Counted from the first letter of the stretch, positions 34,815 to 47,403 are shown. The stretch: 64,000 nt of DNA from Parapristionchus giblindavisi (GCA_943737045.1 CALSFV010000353.1:62001-126000); one strand, 5' to 3'. The notes: generated by a model not told the origin, from the sequence alone. Program-made: numbers and translations.

Positions 34815-35602
34815 AAACTGGAAAAAAATCGATTATCGAGATTTCAAATTGTTGACGGGAAAATAAGAATAAACCTCAAGAAAAAGCACAACTTGAAAAT
34901 GCTTATAATTTTAACGATATGTTGGTAACCACTTTGAATAGAGATAAATGCAAACACGGAAATGCCAAAAATATTTGCATCCTCTAATAATATGTTATTG
35001 AGACAGACAGATGTCCTTCGGAAATCAAATCAAAACACGTGCGAAAGTACCTCGGTCATATATAATAGCAAATAAATAATATCTCTAATTTGCGTGGCAA
35101 AAGAATGCGAGAACATCACACTATTGATTGATCTATAAAGTACTGATTGCTAACTGTAAGGATCTAATGTCCATGAGTATAATAGAGTAATTGCGATGCA
35201 TAGGATGAGAAAGTGCTTTGAAAACGCAACTATTGGAATGGAAAGAATGATTAGAATGCAAAACAAACTATGGTATGGAGTGACCGGAGTTATCCACTAA
35301 TGAATAATATACAATCTCATATTTATTATTGAATTGAAAGTACAGTTTTGACCGTTCATCTTGTTATCGATTCCAGAGTGAACAACATAACAATATGCAT
35401 AACAAACAACATTTGATACCTTTAAAGAGTTGAGGCCAACACTAACGTTAAAAATGTCAGCCATAAGTGTGTCTTTATTCATCATTTATTATACTTTTAA
35501 TTATTATTCTACCATGTATAAATAGTGGCACATTTTTTTATCAAACATTCTTTAAAGACTACTACTATTATAATTTAAATGAATGGTGTATACAATCAAT
35601 AA
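34815..35602. other. Intergenic region between C2 5' end and A3 3' end
   Basis: Third copy of the spacer at 376-1165. The optional upstream exon of type C (MLRFFLPK with GTAAGA) is destroyed here (near 34875-34900), which weakens its importance. A3 polyadenylation signal at 35474-35479 (minus). Confidence 0.55.
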
Positions 35603-38600
35603 TCAACATCTTATATTTCCTCCTAATTCTTCTTTTATCAAATTTATTATTGGTTTGTAGAGTACATCAGCTGCTCTCAATCCCCAAACATAGTCCATAT
35701 GGGAAAAGCCACTGAGTCGATTATTCTGCTGTAAATATCATATTGATTATATTTAAATCGTCGGCAACAGGCAGAATAAAATGAATAGACAAATCTGGCG
35801 CTCTCCTTACCTTTATGTAGTTCTTATTCAGCGATGGTAATAAGTATTCCTGTACGTCAACTGGATCTGAAAGGAAGTCTTCGTCTGACCTGAACAGGAT
35901 TGTTAATAAGTCGTATATATTATAAAAATTTTTGGAAATTCTCACCAATATAGATACATATCAGTTGCGATAGTTGAGAAGTTATAAGGCGGAGGAACGC
36001 TCTGAAAAAAACAATGAAATCAATCCAAAACAAAAACAAAACAAAAAACAGTAACTGGTTGAATATTGCACCAACTTCTCTAAAACGAAAAAAAATATTA
36101 TTATTAAAATAATTAAGAAAATAGTTCAATAAACGAACCCTAACAACTAGAGATGGCAATAACGCACAATTCATTGCGGGCCCGCAAACTAGGCGAGAGG
36201 GGAGGGGAGCGATTGCTGGCCCGCAATGACTACTTCATTCCTACACTGCTACTTTTTGTGATCGGTCGTTCATCTCAATTCTCTTCACGTTCTTTCGTTA
36301 ACAGAGAAAAACGACCGATCGCAAAACAATAGCAGGAGAGGAATAAAGTAGTCATGCCATTGCCAGCATTCGCTCCCCCTCCCCTCCCTCTGATTGTGAG
36401 TTTGCGGGCCCGCAATGATTTTACACCGCACTGCGGGCCCGCAATCATTAGCAATGAAAAGTCAATTTCATTGCGGGCCCGCAACGCCCGAATTGCCAAC
36501 TCTACTAACAACTTACAGTGCCATACTTATCTTCGTTCTTTTTCGAATCAGCGTAATCGAATCGAGATACTGTGCCATATTTTACCTGCAATTATTTTTA
36601 TTTGGAATTTTGCTGTTATTTTAGAAAGCATTTAAAGATGGTGGCCCGCGAATGTTCAGATAAATCACTACACCCTTCTTGTGCGAGTGCAAAGTGATAT
36701 GCGAAGAGTTAGCTCAGCCTCTCATCTATCCCATAGAGCAATGGTAAACGTTCAGACTCGTTTCCCATTTGACGCAAGTTCGAAACCTATTGCCGCATTT
36801 CCTCAATTTTCAAAAAGCGCGCCCTTCCCTGAACCGAGCCTGATGGTTTATTAATGTTTCTAGCGATCAATAGACTAAATCAGCACAAAATAAATAGTGT
36901 ACTGTACGTAGAATAACTTTTGCTACCTTTCTGTCTTCACAGTTTGTTCACGAAAATATTCGTGGGACACCACCTTTAAACTTATTGTTAAGATACCATT
37001 TGTGACCAATGAAAAACATTCCGGGAAGATGTTCCAGCAGGATTGTGAGCGAAGTACACATCTGAGCGAGTCTGAATTGAGTAGATCAGTTATCTTCCAT
37101 TTTAATCTTCTTACAGCGTTGAATTGATCAGTATTTGGACCAAGCACTGACTCCATGATGCCATCGCATAACTGTTCTGTAATTGGACATACTCCGAGTT
37201 AACTTTACTCGACCTCTGTCAATGCTCTGTGGAAGACAACAACGGAGAGAAAGAGCATTGTCAGAGTTTCAAATTAGCTCGGAATGGGCATCTAAACAAG
37301 GCGTTTTCAGTTGTACGGCGTCCATAGTGTTGTCGTGCGACTCCTCTGTTCCTTATTCATGTCTCGCACTTTGATAAATAAGTACTCACCACCAGGGCTG
37401 GGACAAAAAATAATTTCGACCAAAAAATTTTTTGTTAGGGTTCAACAAAAAAAATTTCTCACCAAACAAAAAAAAACCAAAAAAAACCAAAAAAAATAAA
37501 ATAATTAATTTTTCCCACTGTTCCGAGAAAATTGTAACATTATCTCGTGTTACTCTTACTTTAAATAGTAACTATTCTTTATTCAGAGTCAAAATTCTTA
37601 AAATCAACAACTAAAACAAACATAGAAGATAAATTCGTTGTCGATTTGTTATCGGCAGCATTTTATTGATTAGTTAAAGTAGGGGAATCAGGAAATTGAG
37701 GGTGCGGCATACATTTTAGGCACCCTCACCGTTTTATTTTTATATAGTGGATAGATTTCGTTATTTTTCGGTTGAATTATAATTTTTAGCTTAAAAAAGG
37801 ACCCTCATATAGGGGGCAGATGCTAAAAAGAGCCGTATAGAGTGTGTCGATCCTCACCTTGTGAGGGTATGTAAATGTATGGGGTGCGCTGTTATCATGT
37901 AGAACGTGGGACCAATTATGTGGCATTCTGTATTCTCTAATAGATTCGAAAGGCCAAAGGCGTAGCCCGTGTAGCACTGGTTAGTAATCAGCGCTTGTAA
38001 CCGCACCACGAGCGTTTGGATTCCCGTTTGCGATTTTCTCTATATCCAGCTTTCAAATTCGAAAGGCAGCATTGTCCCTGGCATTTCCTTGGCGCAACAA
38101 CGAACTTTCATGTCGGATTACGGTATTCCGGGGTATCCATAATTTGAGATAATATTGATTTTGTATTCAGGTAGATGTCATCTATAGCCCTGCCTGACAA
38201 GTATAATCACTCAAGAAAAAAATCCCCTTCTTTAACACTATTCCGTAATATTACACTCACCAATGTTGTCTTACGGTGAAAAATGAACAACAAAACTGAT
38301 CATAAACTAACTTTTCAAGCAAATTTGTGTAAATTTTCTTTATCCGATTTTTTTTTGTTATTTTTTGGTTTTTGCAGAAAAACCAAACAAAAAAAATACC
38401 AAACAAAAAATTCTCAAAAACCCAAAAAAAACCAAAAAACAAAAAAAAATACCAAACAAAAAATCCCAGCCCTGCTCACCACCAATGAACGTTCCGCATA
38501 TACATTTGGAAAGCAGTTTCATCGCCCAATTGTTCTGCGTAAATTCCATTGATCCGAAAAGGTTATCGAATAGCTGAAATCATTTTTTCCTCAAAATTGA

Positions 38601-39906
38601 TCTTTGATCTTTCCTACTTCAGCATCTTCGGTGAATAAGTTTGCCATATAAGGCAAAATTCCGTTAATGTGCTTGACACTGCCTACGGGAGCAAATGCGA
38701 AGAACTTCTTAATCTGAATGAATACCTTTAGAATACACGCAAACTTAGAGTTATCAGCTGACTTAATCTTGTTGAACTACCTTTTTGGAAAAAATAGGAT
38801 CAGTCGATAGCTTTGCAAACATGGTGAGGGTTCCCTAGAATATTCAGTGTTGATCAAAGATCAAAGATCAAAGATCAACCTGAGAATGTCCTATATAGTA
38901 GAGAGTATTCTGTCCAGTTGTATTTAGTGCAGTTTCAACCATTGCCGGGATGTCGTACTGAGCTATCTCATCCCAGCTGTAAGACAGTTTATTAAAATAA
39001 GGTCGTTGTTTGACGAGCATATTTTTGACACAATAAGACGTTCTCCTCTATTTACTCATAGTTTCACACATTGAATGATTAGATAATATTTGTTTTCGTT
39101 TTCGGAGATATGGTTTTGCGTTTATAGGTCAACACACGAAATATAACCACAAAAGGTAGACATCAGTATGTTTTCGCCTTTGTTACCTGAATTCCCAAAA
39201 CTTCTCATCAGAGCTGCTGAGCCATGCGTGATTCTGTAAAAACGGGTAATGCGGTGTTACATTTTCTACATTCACGAGCGTTTTACTAACTGAAAAAACG
39301 CACATGAACGTGCGCTCGTTTTGAAAATGTAGCACCGCCTAAAATCTCCAATTTCCAACTCGTTCTAACCTTAGAATAAGTGTTTCCTCTTGTATTTCCC
39401 ATCCATACGTCGAATCCCGCATCGGCAAATATATATGCTATAATATGTTTGGATTTATGTGTTCAACTATATGCGTTTTCAGTACTTTAGTTATTTTTCT
39501 TCTTTCAAGAAATGCATTAATTCAAACCTGCGGATTGATGGGGAAAATTAATAGTCCAAGTTGTTGCATCATTTTCTAGTCCATGTAAAAAGAATATGAT
39601 TGGACGACATGAGATGTTTCCAGTTGTTTCTAAATATAACCGAGTAATCTTTATGATTCTAATAAGATGCAATCATATACCATTCCTTCCATGAGGAATC
39701 CTTTGCATACCGAGAATATATCCATCTTCTGTAGTTGCGGTAATTTCCTCAGCCGGATATCCCCAATATCGAATGATCTCCGACTGAAATTCATAACATT
39801 TACTTGTTTTCAAAAAAATAAATATACGTACATTGTTTAAAAATATTTCCGGATCAACGGAATAAACTATTGAGAAGAAGTATGTGAATATGATAGGCAG
39901 CCTCAT
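35603..39906 (-). CDS. Type-A acid lipase A3 (about 15 exons, apparently intact)
   Basis: Same gene type and exon plan as A1. Leader [16 protein letters not shown] then [21 protein letters not shown]; exon 3 with [101 protein letters not shown]; Asp exon [12 protein letters not shown]; His exon [14 protein letters not shown]; stop 35603-35605. I see no stop or lost splice site. The gene is longer than A1 because of three insertions, all in introns: 36148-36504, 36636-36975 and 37393-38474. The exon after [14 protein letters not shown] reads [10 protein letters not shown] where A1 has [10 protein letters not shown]. Confidence 0.85.
36148..36504. mobile_element. 357-bp hAT-like MITE with GC-rich dyads
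   Basis: Flanked by an exact 8-bp duplication CTAACAAC (36140-36147 and 36505-36512); A1 has it once. Ends TAGAGATGGCAAT and, inverted, TAGAGTTGGCAAT. Inside are four to five copies of the self-complementary TTGCGGGCCCGCAA or one-mismatch versions, and a large inverted repeat around GATCGGTCGTT. Target length suits the hAT superfamily; no transposase. Confidence 0.85.
36636..36975 (+). mobile_element. 340-bp TTAA-flanked element with tRNA-like core (copy 2)
   Basis: Same family and same 340-bp length as 3768-4107 but in the opposite orientation, between TTAA at 36632-36635 and 36976-36979. Ends include AAACTGTGAAGACAGAAAG (complement) as in copy 1. A tRNA-like stretch (GTTAGCTCAG ... AGTTCGAAACC) lies near 36708-36802. 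A1 at the same intron position has TTTCAACG without the element. Confidence 0.85.
37393..38474. mobile_element. 1,082-bp hAT-like element in A3 intron
   Basis: Starts CAGGGCTGGGA and ends TCCCAGCCCTG; flanked by an exact 8-bp duplication CTCACCAC (37385-37392, 38475-38482). In A2 this intron reads ACTCACCACCAATGAACG with one copy. Both ends are rich in AAAACC-type runs; the middle carries a tRNA-like GTAGCACTGGTTAG ... GTTTGGATTCCC (37970-38032). No transposase. A truncated relative is at 29318-30097 and another end near 60593. Confidence 0.85.
39249..39339. repeat. Intronic hairpin in A3 intron 4
   Basis: Counterpart of 3494-3586: ATGCGGTG on the left, CACCGCCT on the right, stem around GAGCGTTTTACTAACTG. 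Confidence 0.55.
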
Positions 39907-40137
39907 CTTGTATATTGGACTAAACTATGAAGAGGCTAACACATGTTAAACAATTTGGAATATATAAGTAAACGATAAGATCGACTAATTTCATTGATTG
40001 TTTTTGCCCATTGTGATAAACGACACTATTAAATATGGACGCTATGGCCAGCAACAAAAACGTATATATCTGTGAAAAGTAATCCCCAGCGCAGTTCAAA
40101 TGCTCAATCTCATCACAACAATAACATGAGAACAACA

Positions 40138-40262
40138 TTCGACAATGTTTAATTTTTATGAAATCTGTTTTATCATTTGAATAATCGGCTTTTATATTCA
40201 TCTATTCTACACGAAGGCCCTAAATGAAGCAGAGGTGAGTGTAATCATTCGGATTCGTCACT
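40138..40262 (-). pseudogene. Last-exon relic of a type-C-like lipase upstream of A3
   Basis: The minus strand reads SVTNPNDYTHLCFI, then a stop in place of the expected Trp, GLRVE, and after a shift KPIIQM-like residues. Compare C2 SVTNLKGYGHLNFIWGLK. Stops and a one-base shift show it is dead. Sister relics lie at 4758-4808 and 21355-21457. Confidence 0.7.
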
Positions 40263-41394
40263 GACTCAAAATGAACTTTTGTTATGATTTGCGATTTACC
40301 GAGAAAAATTTACAAAAATATTTTTTACGAATTGTGAATCAATTCGCATACTAATCATATTCTATGTGAATATAGCCAAGTATTCATAGGCAACATCAGT
40401 GTGCGAAACAGGCATTTCTTTTATTTAATTTTTTATAAATTTATCTTATCGTCTGGATTTGTGGTGTTATCTTGCTAGCTGGGCATCAAGAGATGAGATT
40501 CTCCATCGCTACGATCGTGCCGGGTGTCTTGAAGCAATTGAGGCACAAAAATATTGTGTTTTTCTCTCGAACTTCTGAGATGATCGGCGCGATCTGAAGT
40601 TGATTGAATGGAAACAAAGAAGAGGAATATGCAATCGAGATTGATATACGACTCTGTCAAAGCGGCCGATCCTCTGCGCAGCTTTCGACCCGAGTTCGAA
40701 TCTTCATCATGAACATTACAGGTCACATAATTAGCTAACTTAAATATTTTGTTTTAAATTTATTTTTTTCTTTCACTAGTAATCTGTTGGCATTTCACAT
40801 TTTCCGGTATTGTGATATAATGGTAATGATGCAACCAAAATGAGAGAAGTGAATGAAGCAAGAAAAGATTTCCATTGATTATGTATAACCGAAGAGAGTG
40901 AGGAGCAGCGACGGGAACAATTATCAACACGATATCTGAACAAATATCCTCATCAATTATCCGGCTGAATAGGGCACAGTTCAGCCAGAATAATGCAAGA
41001 GGAAATAAATATATTATATGTACGGTAGATCACTAAGATGAGTATCGTGAACTGATTCATTACAGTGTACCAAATTTCAAAGAGCTGCAGAGAAAGTTGG
41101 AGGATAAATTGAGAGAAGAACTAACTGCATAGTTGTTCCATTCAATCTTTCAAATGGAATACATAGAGGAGGACATAATAAGGTCATCATGCCTTTATTC
41201 AATATTATATTTCAACATCAGTTGTTTGGTCGGATACTTTTGGTTAGGGTTGGAGTGCCCTCCTTCTCTAATATCTGACAGAGGACAACGAAGAGCTCTT
41301 GATTTCAGTGTTAGATCGTTTAGTGGAAACAAGTTGGAATATGTTTCAATGTCCATATTTCACTCATGATGACAGTAAAGAAACAATACATATC
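40263..41394. other. Conserved non-lipase flank, block 3 copy
   Basis: Aligns with 5224-6400 and 21463-22660 with more indels; the FNLSSGIHRRG frame is broken here. The minus frame 40475-40726 is open in this copy only. Confidence 0.4.
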
Positions 41395-41548
41395 GGCTGT
41401 CGTATGTGTGAACAATGGAAAACTTTTTCTCGGAAAATGTAACGTTATTTGCATTAGAGGAGGATTTTTGGAAAACGCCTCCGCCTACGGCAATGAAGCC
41501 ACATTTTCCCAGAAAAAGGTTTTCCCGTTGTTAATTCATACAGCCACA
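41395..41548. repeat. Short fold-back MITE, degenerate copy (block 3)
   Basis: Third orthologue of 6401-6541: halves with TTTCTCGGAAAATGT and ACATTTTCCCAGAAAA, and GGAGGATTTTTGGAAAACGCC at the centre. Confidence 0.6.
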
Positions 41549-42235
41549 GGGCTGCGCATTATCAATTTTCCGAATTTTCCGTGAAAAATTCGGAAAATAT
41601 TTACAAATTCGGAAAATTTTCCGAATTTGTAAAAATTTTCCAAAACTTTTTTGTCTAGAAAAAAATCAATGGTTCGATTATTTTTTTTTACAGGTCGAGA
41701 TTCGAGAGATCCACTCGAAAAATTTTATCTCCCTGTATACTGAAATAAATACTCGTTTTATTCTCCATTTTCCTTCAAAAAGAATTTTAAAAAGCGAATC
41801 GCTGACCATTGGAACATCGATCTGGCCTACACTGGTGGTTAAGACGCCTCTGAGACGATGAGGGGCAAAGTCGATGATGGGCCGCAAGTATGGAATGTCG
41901 ATTCCCTCCATTGGTGGGCGTGTGAAAACGAATTCTTTTTTTGCGCACAGCATTGCCTTCCCTTGCGGGGCCTTGCGCATAGCTTTGCCTCGCAGAAATT
42001 GGAAAATTTTCAGTAAAATCTCCAAAAAAAGCCCGTGCGCACAGCCTTGCCTTACAATTCCTCGCGCACAGCTTTCCCCCAGCGTGCCCACCTATGATTC
42101 CCTCTCATGCTTTTCTAATTGTAAGGCTTTTTTGCGTCATCGCGGCCAATAGAGGCGAGATCGACTGGTCGTTCATTGCTATATATAACAAATTATATAT
42201 ATATATATATGACAATGAACGACCAGTCGATCTCA
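41549..42235. repeat. Block-3-specific insertion with short repeats and a perfect hairpin
   Basis: Absent from blocks 1 and 2. Starts near CAGGGCTGCGC, then tandem TTCCGAATTTT-type repeats (41575-41650), then four GCGCACAGC-like motifs (about 41945-42080), then a 22-bp perfect inverted repeat GAGATCGACTGGTCGTTCAT (42157-42178 against 42213-42234) around an AT dinucleotide loop. Frames such as 41678-42091 (minus) are open but repetitive, and I do not call them genes. Confidence 0.5.
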
Positions 42236-42625
42236 AAACTAAGTCCATAAGCTATCGAGTAATCGACCCTGAGGGCCAAGAGATACGGGCAATGAACTAC
42301 ATAGTGATGTTGTCCATGGTATGATGACATAAGTTTTTACAATAAAACGACTTAGCAGCGAACGGGTCATAAACAACTTTTTGAAGAGCTTTAGAATATG
42401 GTTCGAATGACACCAGTCAGCTCACTGTACTATCAAAATTGACCGAGTTATGATCGTTTATGTGGTAGGTCACAAAAAAAATCGATAATCTGCGATTTTG
42501 CACCAATCAAGTAGCTAGGCCTTCTCATGACCCCCCCCCCCCCCAACCACATCTACCAAAGGACCTTCCGCGAAATCGGAGACAAGCAATTTTTCCTAGT
42601 GGCAGAAAGGGCAAGAATTTGCTAA
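42236..42625 (+). repeat. Left flanking direct repeat of palindrome 3
   Basis: Begins CTAAGTCCATAAGCTATCG and runs to GAGACCCGTGG, overlapping the palindrome edge. The copy to the right of the palindrome (49280-49790) is in the same orientation. A 15-bp run of C (about 42532-42546) is the longest homopolymer of that base in the window. Confidence 0.6.
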
Positions 42626-44036
42626 ACTTTTACAAGAGACCCGTGGTATATATTTCACTTGTTATTTTCTATAAAATAAATCTCACATTTATAAACTGAA
42701 AATTTCGATTTTCGCCCATTGTTTGAAAAATTGTGGATAAAGATCAAAGATCGAGATACAAAGATCAAAGATCAAAGGACAATTTGCCTCCATGTCTGCA
42801 GAAATGACTACATATAGCATTGATTACAAGATAGGAAGTGGTTCCGTTTCAGCGTTAGATCAGTGATAGAGTGGCGAGATGATCAGACGAGATCGATGGG
42901 CAGAGACGCGGAGAGTCATCGCGCGCGCTGAACTTGATATACCACCACTGTTGAGAAGGGTGGCGGGCGAGGATAACTTCACTGAAAAAATATTAAAATT
43001 TTAAAAATAATAATTTTGATCAAATAAATATTCTAAATGCCTCTAATGTTTATCTTGGAACATATTTCGATGCAAATGAAGAAATATATGCGAAAATAAA
43101 GAGTGTTCTCCCCTTTCCGGCCAGAAATTTATTTAATTGATAAAGCAGAGTATGATGATCGAAAGAATAATTATGATAACCTGGATTAACGAATTCCAGC
43201 AATAATATTGAGTAATGCATGGAATATTCGTTGGAGGAAGCCGATGGAATTGCTTGACATAATCTCTAAGATGAACTTACAATGAGAGATGCAATTGGGT
43301 TATTGTAGGTGCTCTAGGTCAGAGATAAAAAAGCGTATGAATAACAAAGATGCGAAGATAATTGTATATTCACAATTGATTAATGGTAAATATGTATAAA
43401 TGACTTTGGGGGGGGGGGGGCCAGCTACACGGCCTGAGAAAAGCAGAATAGATAATTAAGTTAAACTATTTTACTGACAATGAGATGTGCATACAAGATC
43501 GCTGTAGTTTGCAAAATCTACTTTTTTTGTGATTCTATAATGTTTTAAATAGACGCTTAATAACAGTATGATCATGGCAGATTCCATAACTACAGTATTC
43601 CGTATCTCTGTCAGATCTCAGTGACGGTATACTTATAATTTCTAATATGAGGTTATTTTTTCAATGTGTATTTTTCTTTAAACAACTGAATTTATAACAT
43701 TTTAACTACGAGTACTAGAAATGTATTAAAAAGCATAAAAATGATGTCTACTTTTTGATACTATAGTAATTTATATCCGCGCAAGGTGTGTTCTTTATAG
43801 TGTCTCTAAGGTATGCATTGACTACCAACTTTGAAGTACTCTCACTTTTTGTAGCTTTGATGTACTGCAGTAATCGTCAGTTACTGTTTCTAGCGTTATA
43901 TTGAGTAAATAATGAACAAATCACTGCTACAAAAAGTTGCACTGAATATGTATATGGTAATTTTGAAATTAAAGTCAGTTCAAGCAAAATAAAGCAAAAG
44001 TTTATATTTTTTTCGATGAAAGTATATCGTCCCTGC

Positions 44037-44366
44037 TTATACACTGATATGTAGCTCCACCCATTTCTTATAAACCATATTTACATAGTGATTATGACTC
44101 CGCCCATTTAACTTCACGGGCTTGGACACCGTTAACAAACAAAAAACGCAACCAAAATCTTTATTCATTTTATGTTCGAGGAAATGTTCGTCGCACTCCA
44201 ACGCTACACATCCACCTTCAGACATCCGTTGAGTAGATTCCCATCTCACGACGAATATGAAAACCTTCTGCGGACGACATCGTCGATGAAGTTGATGAAG
44301 AAGATTAGGCTGATGTAATGAAAAATTATCATAGACAGTCACTTTTCTAGCAAAGAATAGCAGCAT
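44037..44366 (-). CDS. Unrecognised 109-codon frame, palindrome 3 left arm
   Basis: Counterpart of 8055-8381. It shares with its mirror copy the changes CRPQK, TQRM, CVALECDEH and CVFCLLTV, which palindrome 1 lacks. Function unknown; coding status doubtful. Confidence 0.3.
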   Translation of the reverse strand: MLLFFARKVTVYDNFSLHQPNLLHQLHRRCRPQKVFIFVVRWESTQRMSEGGCVALECDEHFLEHKMNKDFGCVFCLLTVSKPVKLNGRSHNHYVNMVYKKWVELHISV

Positions 44367-45616
44367 CAGAATCTGAAAAGGACTTGAAATAATTTAGAAA
44401 GGAAATAAGAACGTGTTACGTCCAGAGATGAAAGAAAGTGAAGAGAAACGACAAAGCAAAGATCAAAGATCAACTTAGAAAGAGATGAGGGAAATACAAC
44501 ATGAACGAAAACTACCGTAACACCATACTCTCTCTCTCTCAATCGATTTCATGTATTTTCTAGGTCTATCCCTCGGAATAAGTAACCACCTACTATAGGT
44601 GTGTAGTATACTCGTGTACTAATAAAGGATACTCATGCGAAAAAGTGAAATGCTAAACTAATCTGACCACGAAGTCATACCCAGCCGTACATGGAGTAAA
44701 CCCGGTGAGCCACATAAATTGCTCAAAACCAGGAGTACCCCATGAACGGACATTCCGGGCTACGGAACCGAAAGACAGATGACTAACTAACTAACTGTTT
44801 TCAGAAAGATCGATACGACTACTGTGGGGTGGGATACGGTACCTCACTCATGGAATAGACGTATCCCTGCGTAGATGTACGACGAATCCACTTGTCGGTG
44901 AGCATTAGAGAGTAGATCACTTGACTAGACTCCATCTTGTTCGATATCTCCATTGATTGACTGAGTGCACGTGCACTCAGTTCGATAACTCTAGGAATAG
45001 GGCAGATCATTCCTTCCAATCCTTTCTAGAACGTAAACATCGAGCTCGTGCTCTTTGGTGATCTGCATATAAGGCATCACCATTCCCACCATCGTCATTT
45101 ATCGTCTCATCCCATGGGCCCTTCTCCATCTCTCACCGGCTCAACAACAACTTCGATGATCGTCTAGATGTCTCTGATCTTCCGGAGTACTCTTTGTTTA
45201 TCGCCTATGGATTCGTTGTTCGTCTAGTCAAAGATGCGTCGTATTCTGTAAGGTATCCTTTTTATCCTTTTTTATGGATAGCCTGTATCAGCCTCCATAC
45301 ACCCCTACAGTAGACACAGTACAGAAATCATTATTCATTATAGATCGTCTCATCCCACGTCTTCTCTCATCGGCTGAACAACAACTTCGATGATCGTCTT
45401 GCTGTTTCTCAACTTCTCTACGCTCACCGACATGTGTATTCGTCGTACATCTACGCAGGGATACGTCTATTCCATGGGTGAGGTACCGTATCCCACCCCA
45501 CAGTAGTCGTATCGATCTTTCTGAAATCAGTTAGTTAGTTAGTCATCTGTCTTTCGGTTCCGTAGCCCGGAATGTCCGTTCATGGGGTACTCCTGGTTTT
45601 GAGCAATTTATGTGGC

Positions 45617-46065
45617 TTACTTTCATTCTTTTTTTCATTCTTCGCGTTTGTCAAGGTTCTGAGCGGTTCATCTCTCGTTCGACTGTTCTTCTCTCACCGA
45701 ATAAACATCAACAACGTAAAAGGATCCCCTCCTAGAAGACTATAGGCAAGTCAGGAGTTGTATGCCTTCCATCAAGCAATTGCAGACGAAGTATTGAGCG
45801 AGGACTTCGTGGGTTACCTCTATCTATTTCGCTGATTTTTCTTTCATGATTCACTATTCGAAAAGGATCAAGTGTAGCGGCTTTGATTTTGAATAACGTC
45901 TTCAGTAGCTGATCACAAGAAGATAAACGATGAATTATTTAAGATAGAAGTTCCCCTTGTATGGGACCTCAGCACGCCCAGACTAATCAGTCGTTTAGTG
46001 GCAACCATTTCCTCCCCTATGGTTTTGTGCTTGATAAAGGTCGTTAAACTGTAAACTGTAAACCG
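45617..46065. other. Unique insert inside palindrome 3
   Basis: Interrupts a pairing segment between ATTTATGTGGCT and CCGGGTTTACTCC. No match elsewhere in the window, no convincing frame. Ends in a short tandem repeat GTAAACTGTAAACTGTAAA. Confidence 0.5.
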
Positions 46066-47403
46066 GGTTTACTCCATGTACGGTTGGGTATGGCTTCGTG
46101 GTCAGATTAGTTTAGCATTTCACTTTTTCGCATGAGTATCCTTTATTAGTACACGAGTATACTACACACCTGGAGTAGTATATAACAATAAGACATTATT
46201 CCTGCAATTATAGATGGTCGTCTTATCCCACATGCCCGTCTTCATCTCTCATCGGCTGAACTACATCTTTCACGATCGTCTAGCTGTCTCTCGACTTCTC
46301 TACGATCAACTACATGATGCTGCGTCGTTCATCTACAGACGGATACGTCCGTTTGATCAGAGAGGTACTGAATCCCACCCCACAATAGCCCTACCGAACT
46401 TTCCGATCTTAGTTGTTTAGTTAGTTAGTACTGTTCCATAACCCGGAATCTCCGTTCATGTGGTACTCCCGGTTTTGAGTAATTTATATGGCTCACCGGG
46501 CTTACTCCATGTACGGCTGGGTATGGTTTCTTGGACAGATTAGTGTAGCTTTTCACGTTATTGTATGAGTATCCTTTATTAGCCTTCATACATCTTTACA
46601 GTAGACCTCTCTCATTCCTACTGTAGCCCTACGATCACTTACCATAATTCTTCCCTCATACCGTACTCCCATTTCATTCCACTGTATATTCTCACTAATG
46701 AGCAATTAGCAAGGTCACATTGTGAGCGGCTTAGTATGATACCGTGGATATGTTTACGGTAGATCAATCGGTTAGCCTTATTGAGGGGCAGTTGGGATCG
46801 ATAGTTGTTGATAAGCATGAAGATAGAGATAGATAGTTGATAATCATTATTAATTAGAACAGTTCCGCCAGCGCATCCCATCCTTCAATATTTTGATGGT
46901 ACATTATGTGTGTAGAATCTTTAGTGATCTCATTGTTAATGAATTTGGTAAACATCATCATTAATGGTTACTTATTCCGAGGGATAGACCTAGAGAATAC
47001 ATGAAATCGATTGAGAGAGAGCATGGTGTTACGGTAGTTTTCGGTCATGTTGTATTTCCCTCATCTCTTTCTAAGTTAATCAATGAACTTTGCTTTGTCG
47101 TTTCTCTTCACTTTCTTTCATCTCTGGACGTAACACGTTCTTATTTCCTTTCTAAATTATTTCAAGTCCTTTTCAGATCCTGTAGCCCTTCGTGATCCTG
47201 TGTCGATGAAGACTGATCAACCTCTCATCCAACCCGGTTCAGCGACTCATTTATTATGGATCTGATGTTCAATCTCTAGCGGATGTTCTACCATGAAAGG
47301 TGCATGTCTCTCGTGTGAAATGTGCAAAATAAGGTTTCCACCTTTTTGAAAATTTTAAACTACACGATCATGAACTATTAGTATCCATGAATCTGTTCTT
47401 ATT

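Noticed and set aside
36275..36635. Several overlapping frames of 69-93 codons
   Set aside because: They arise from the GC-rich palindromic hAT-like MITE and run into lipase introns.
40475..40726. 83-codon minus frame in the block 3 flank
   Set aside because: The same region has stops in blocks 1 and 2, and no domain is visible.
41678..42152. 137-codon minus frame and 92-codon plus frame
   Set aside because: Repetitive composition, opposite overlapping frames, and present in only one block.
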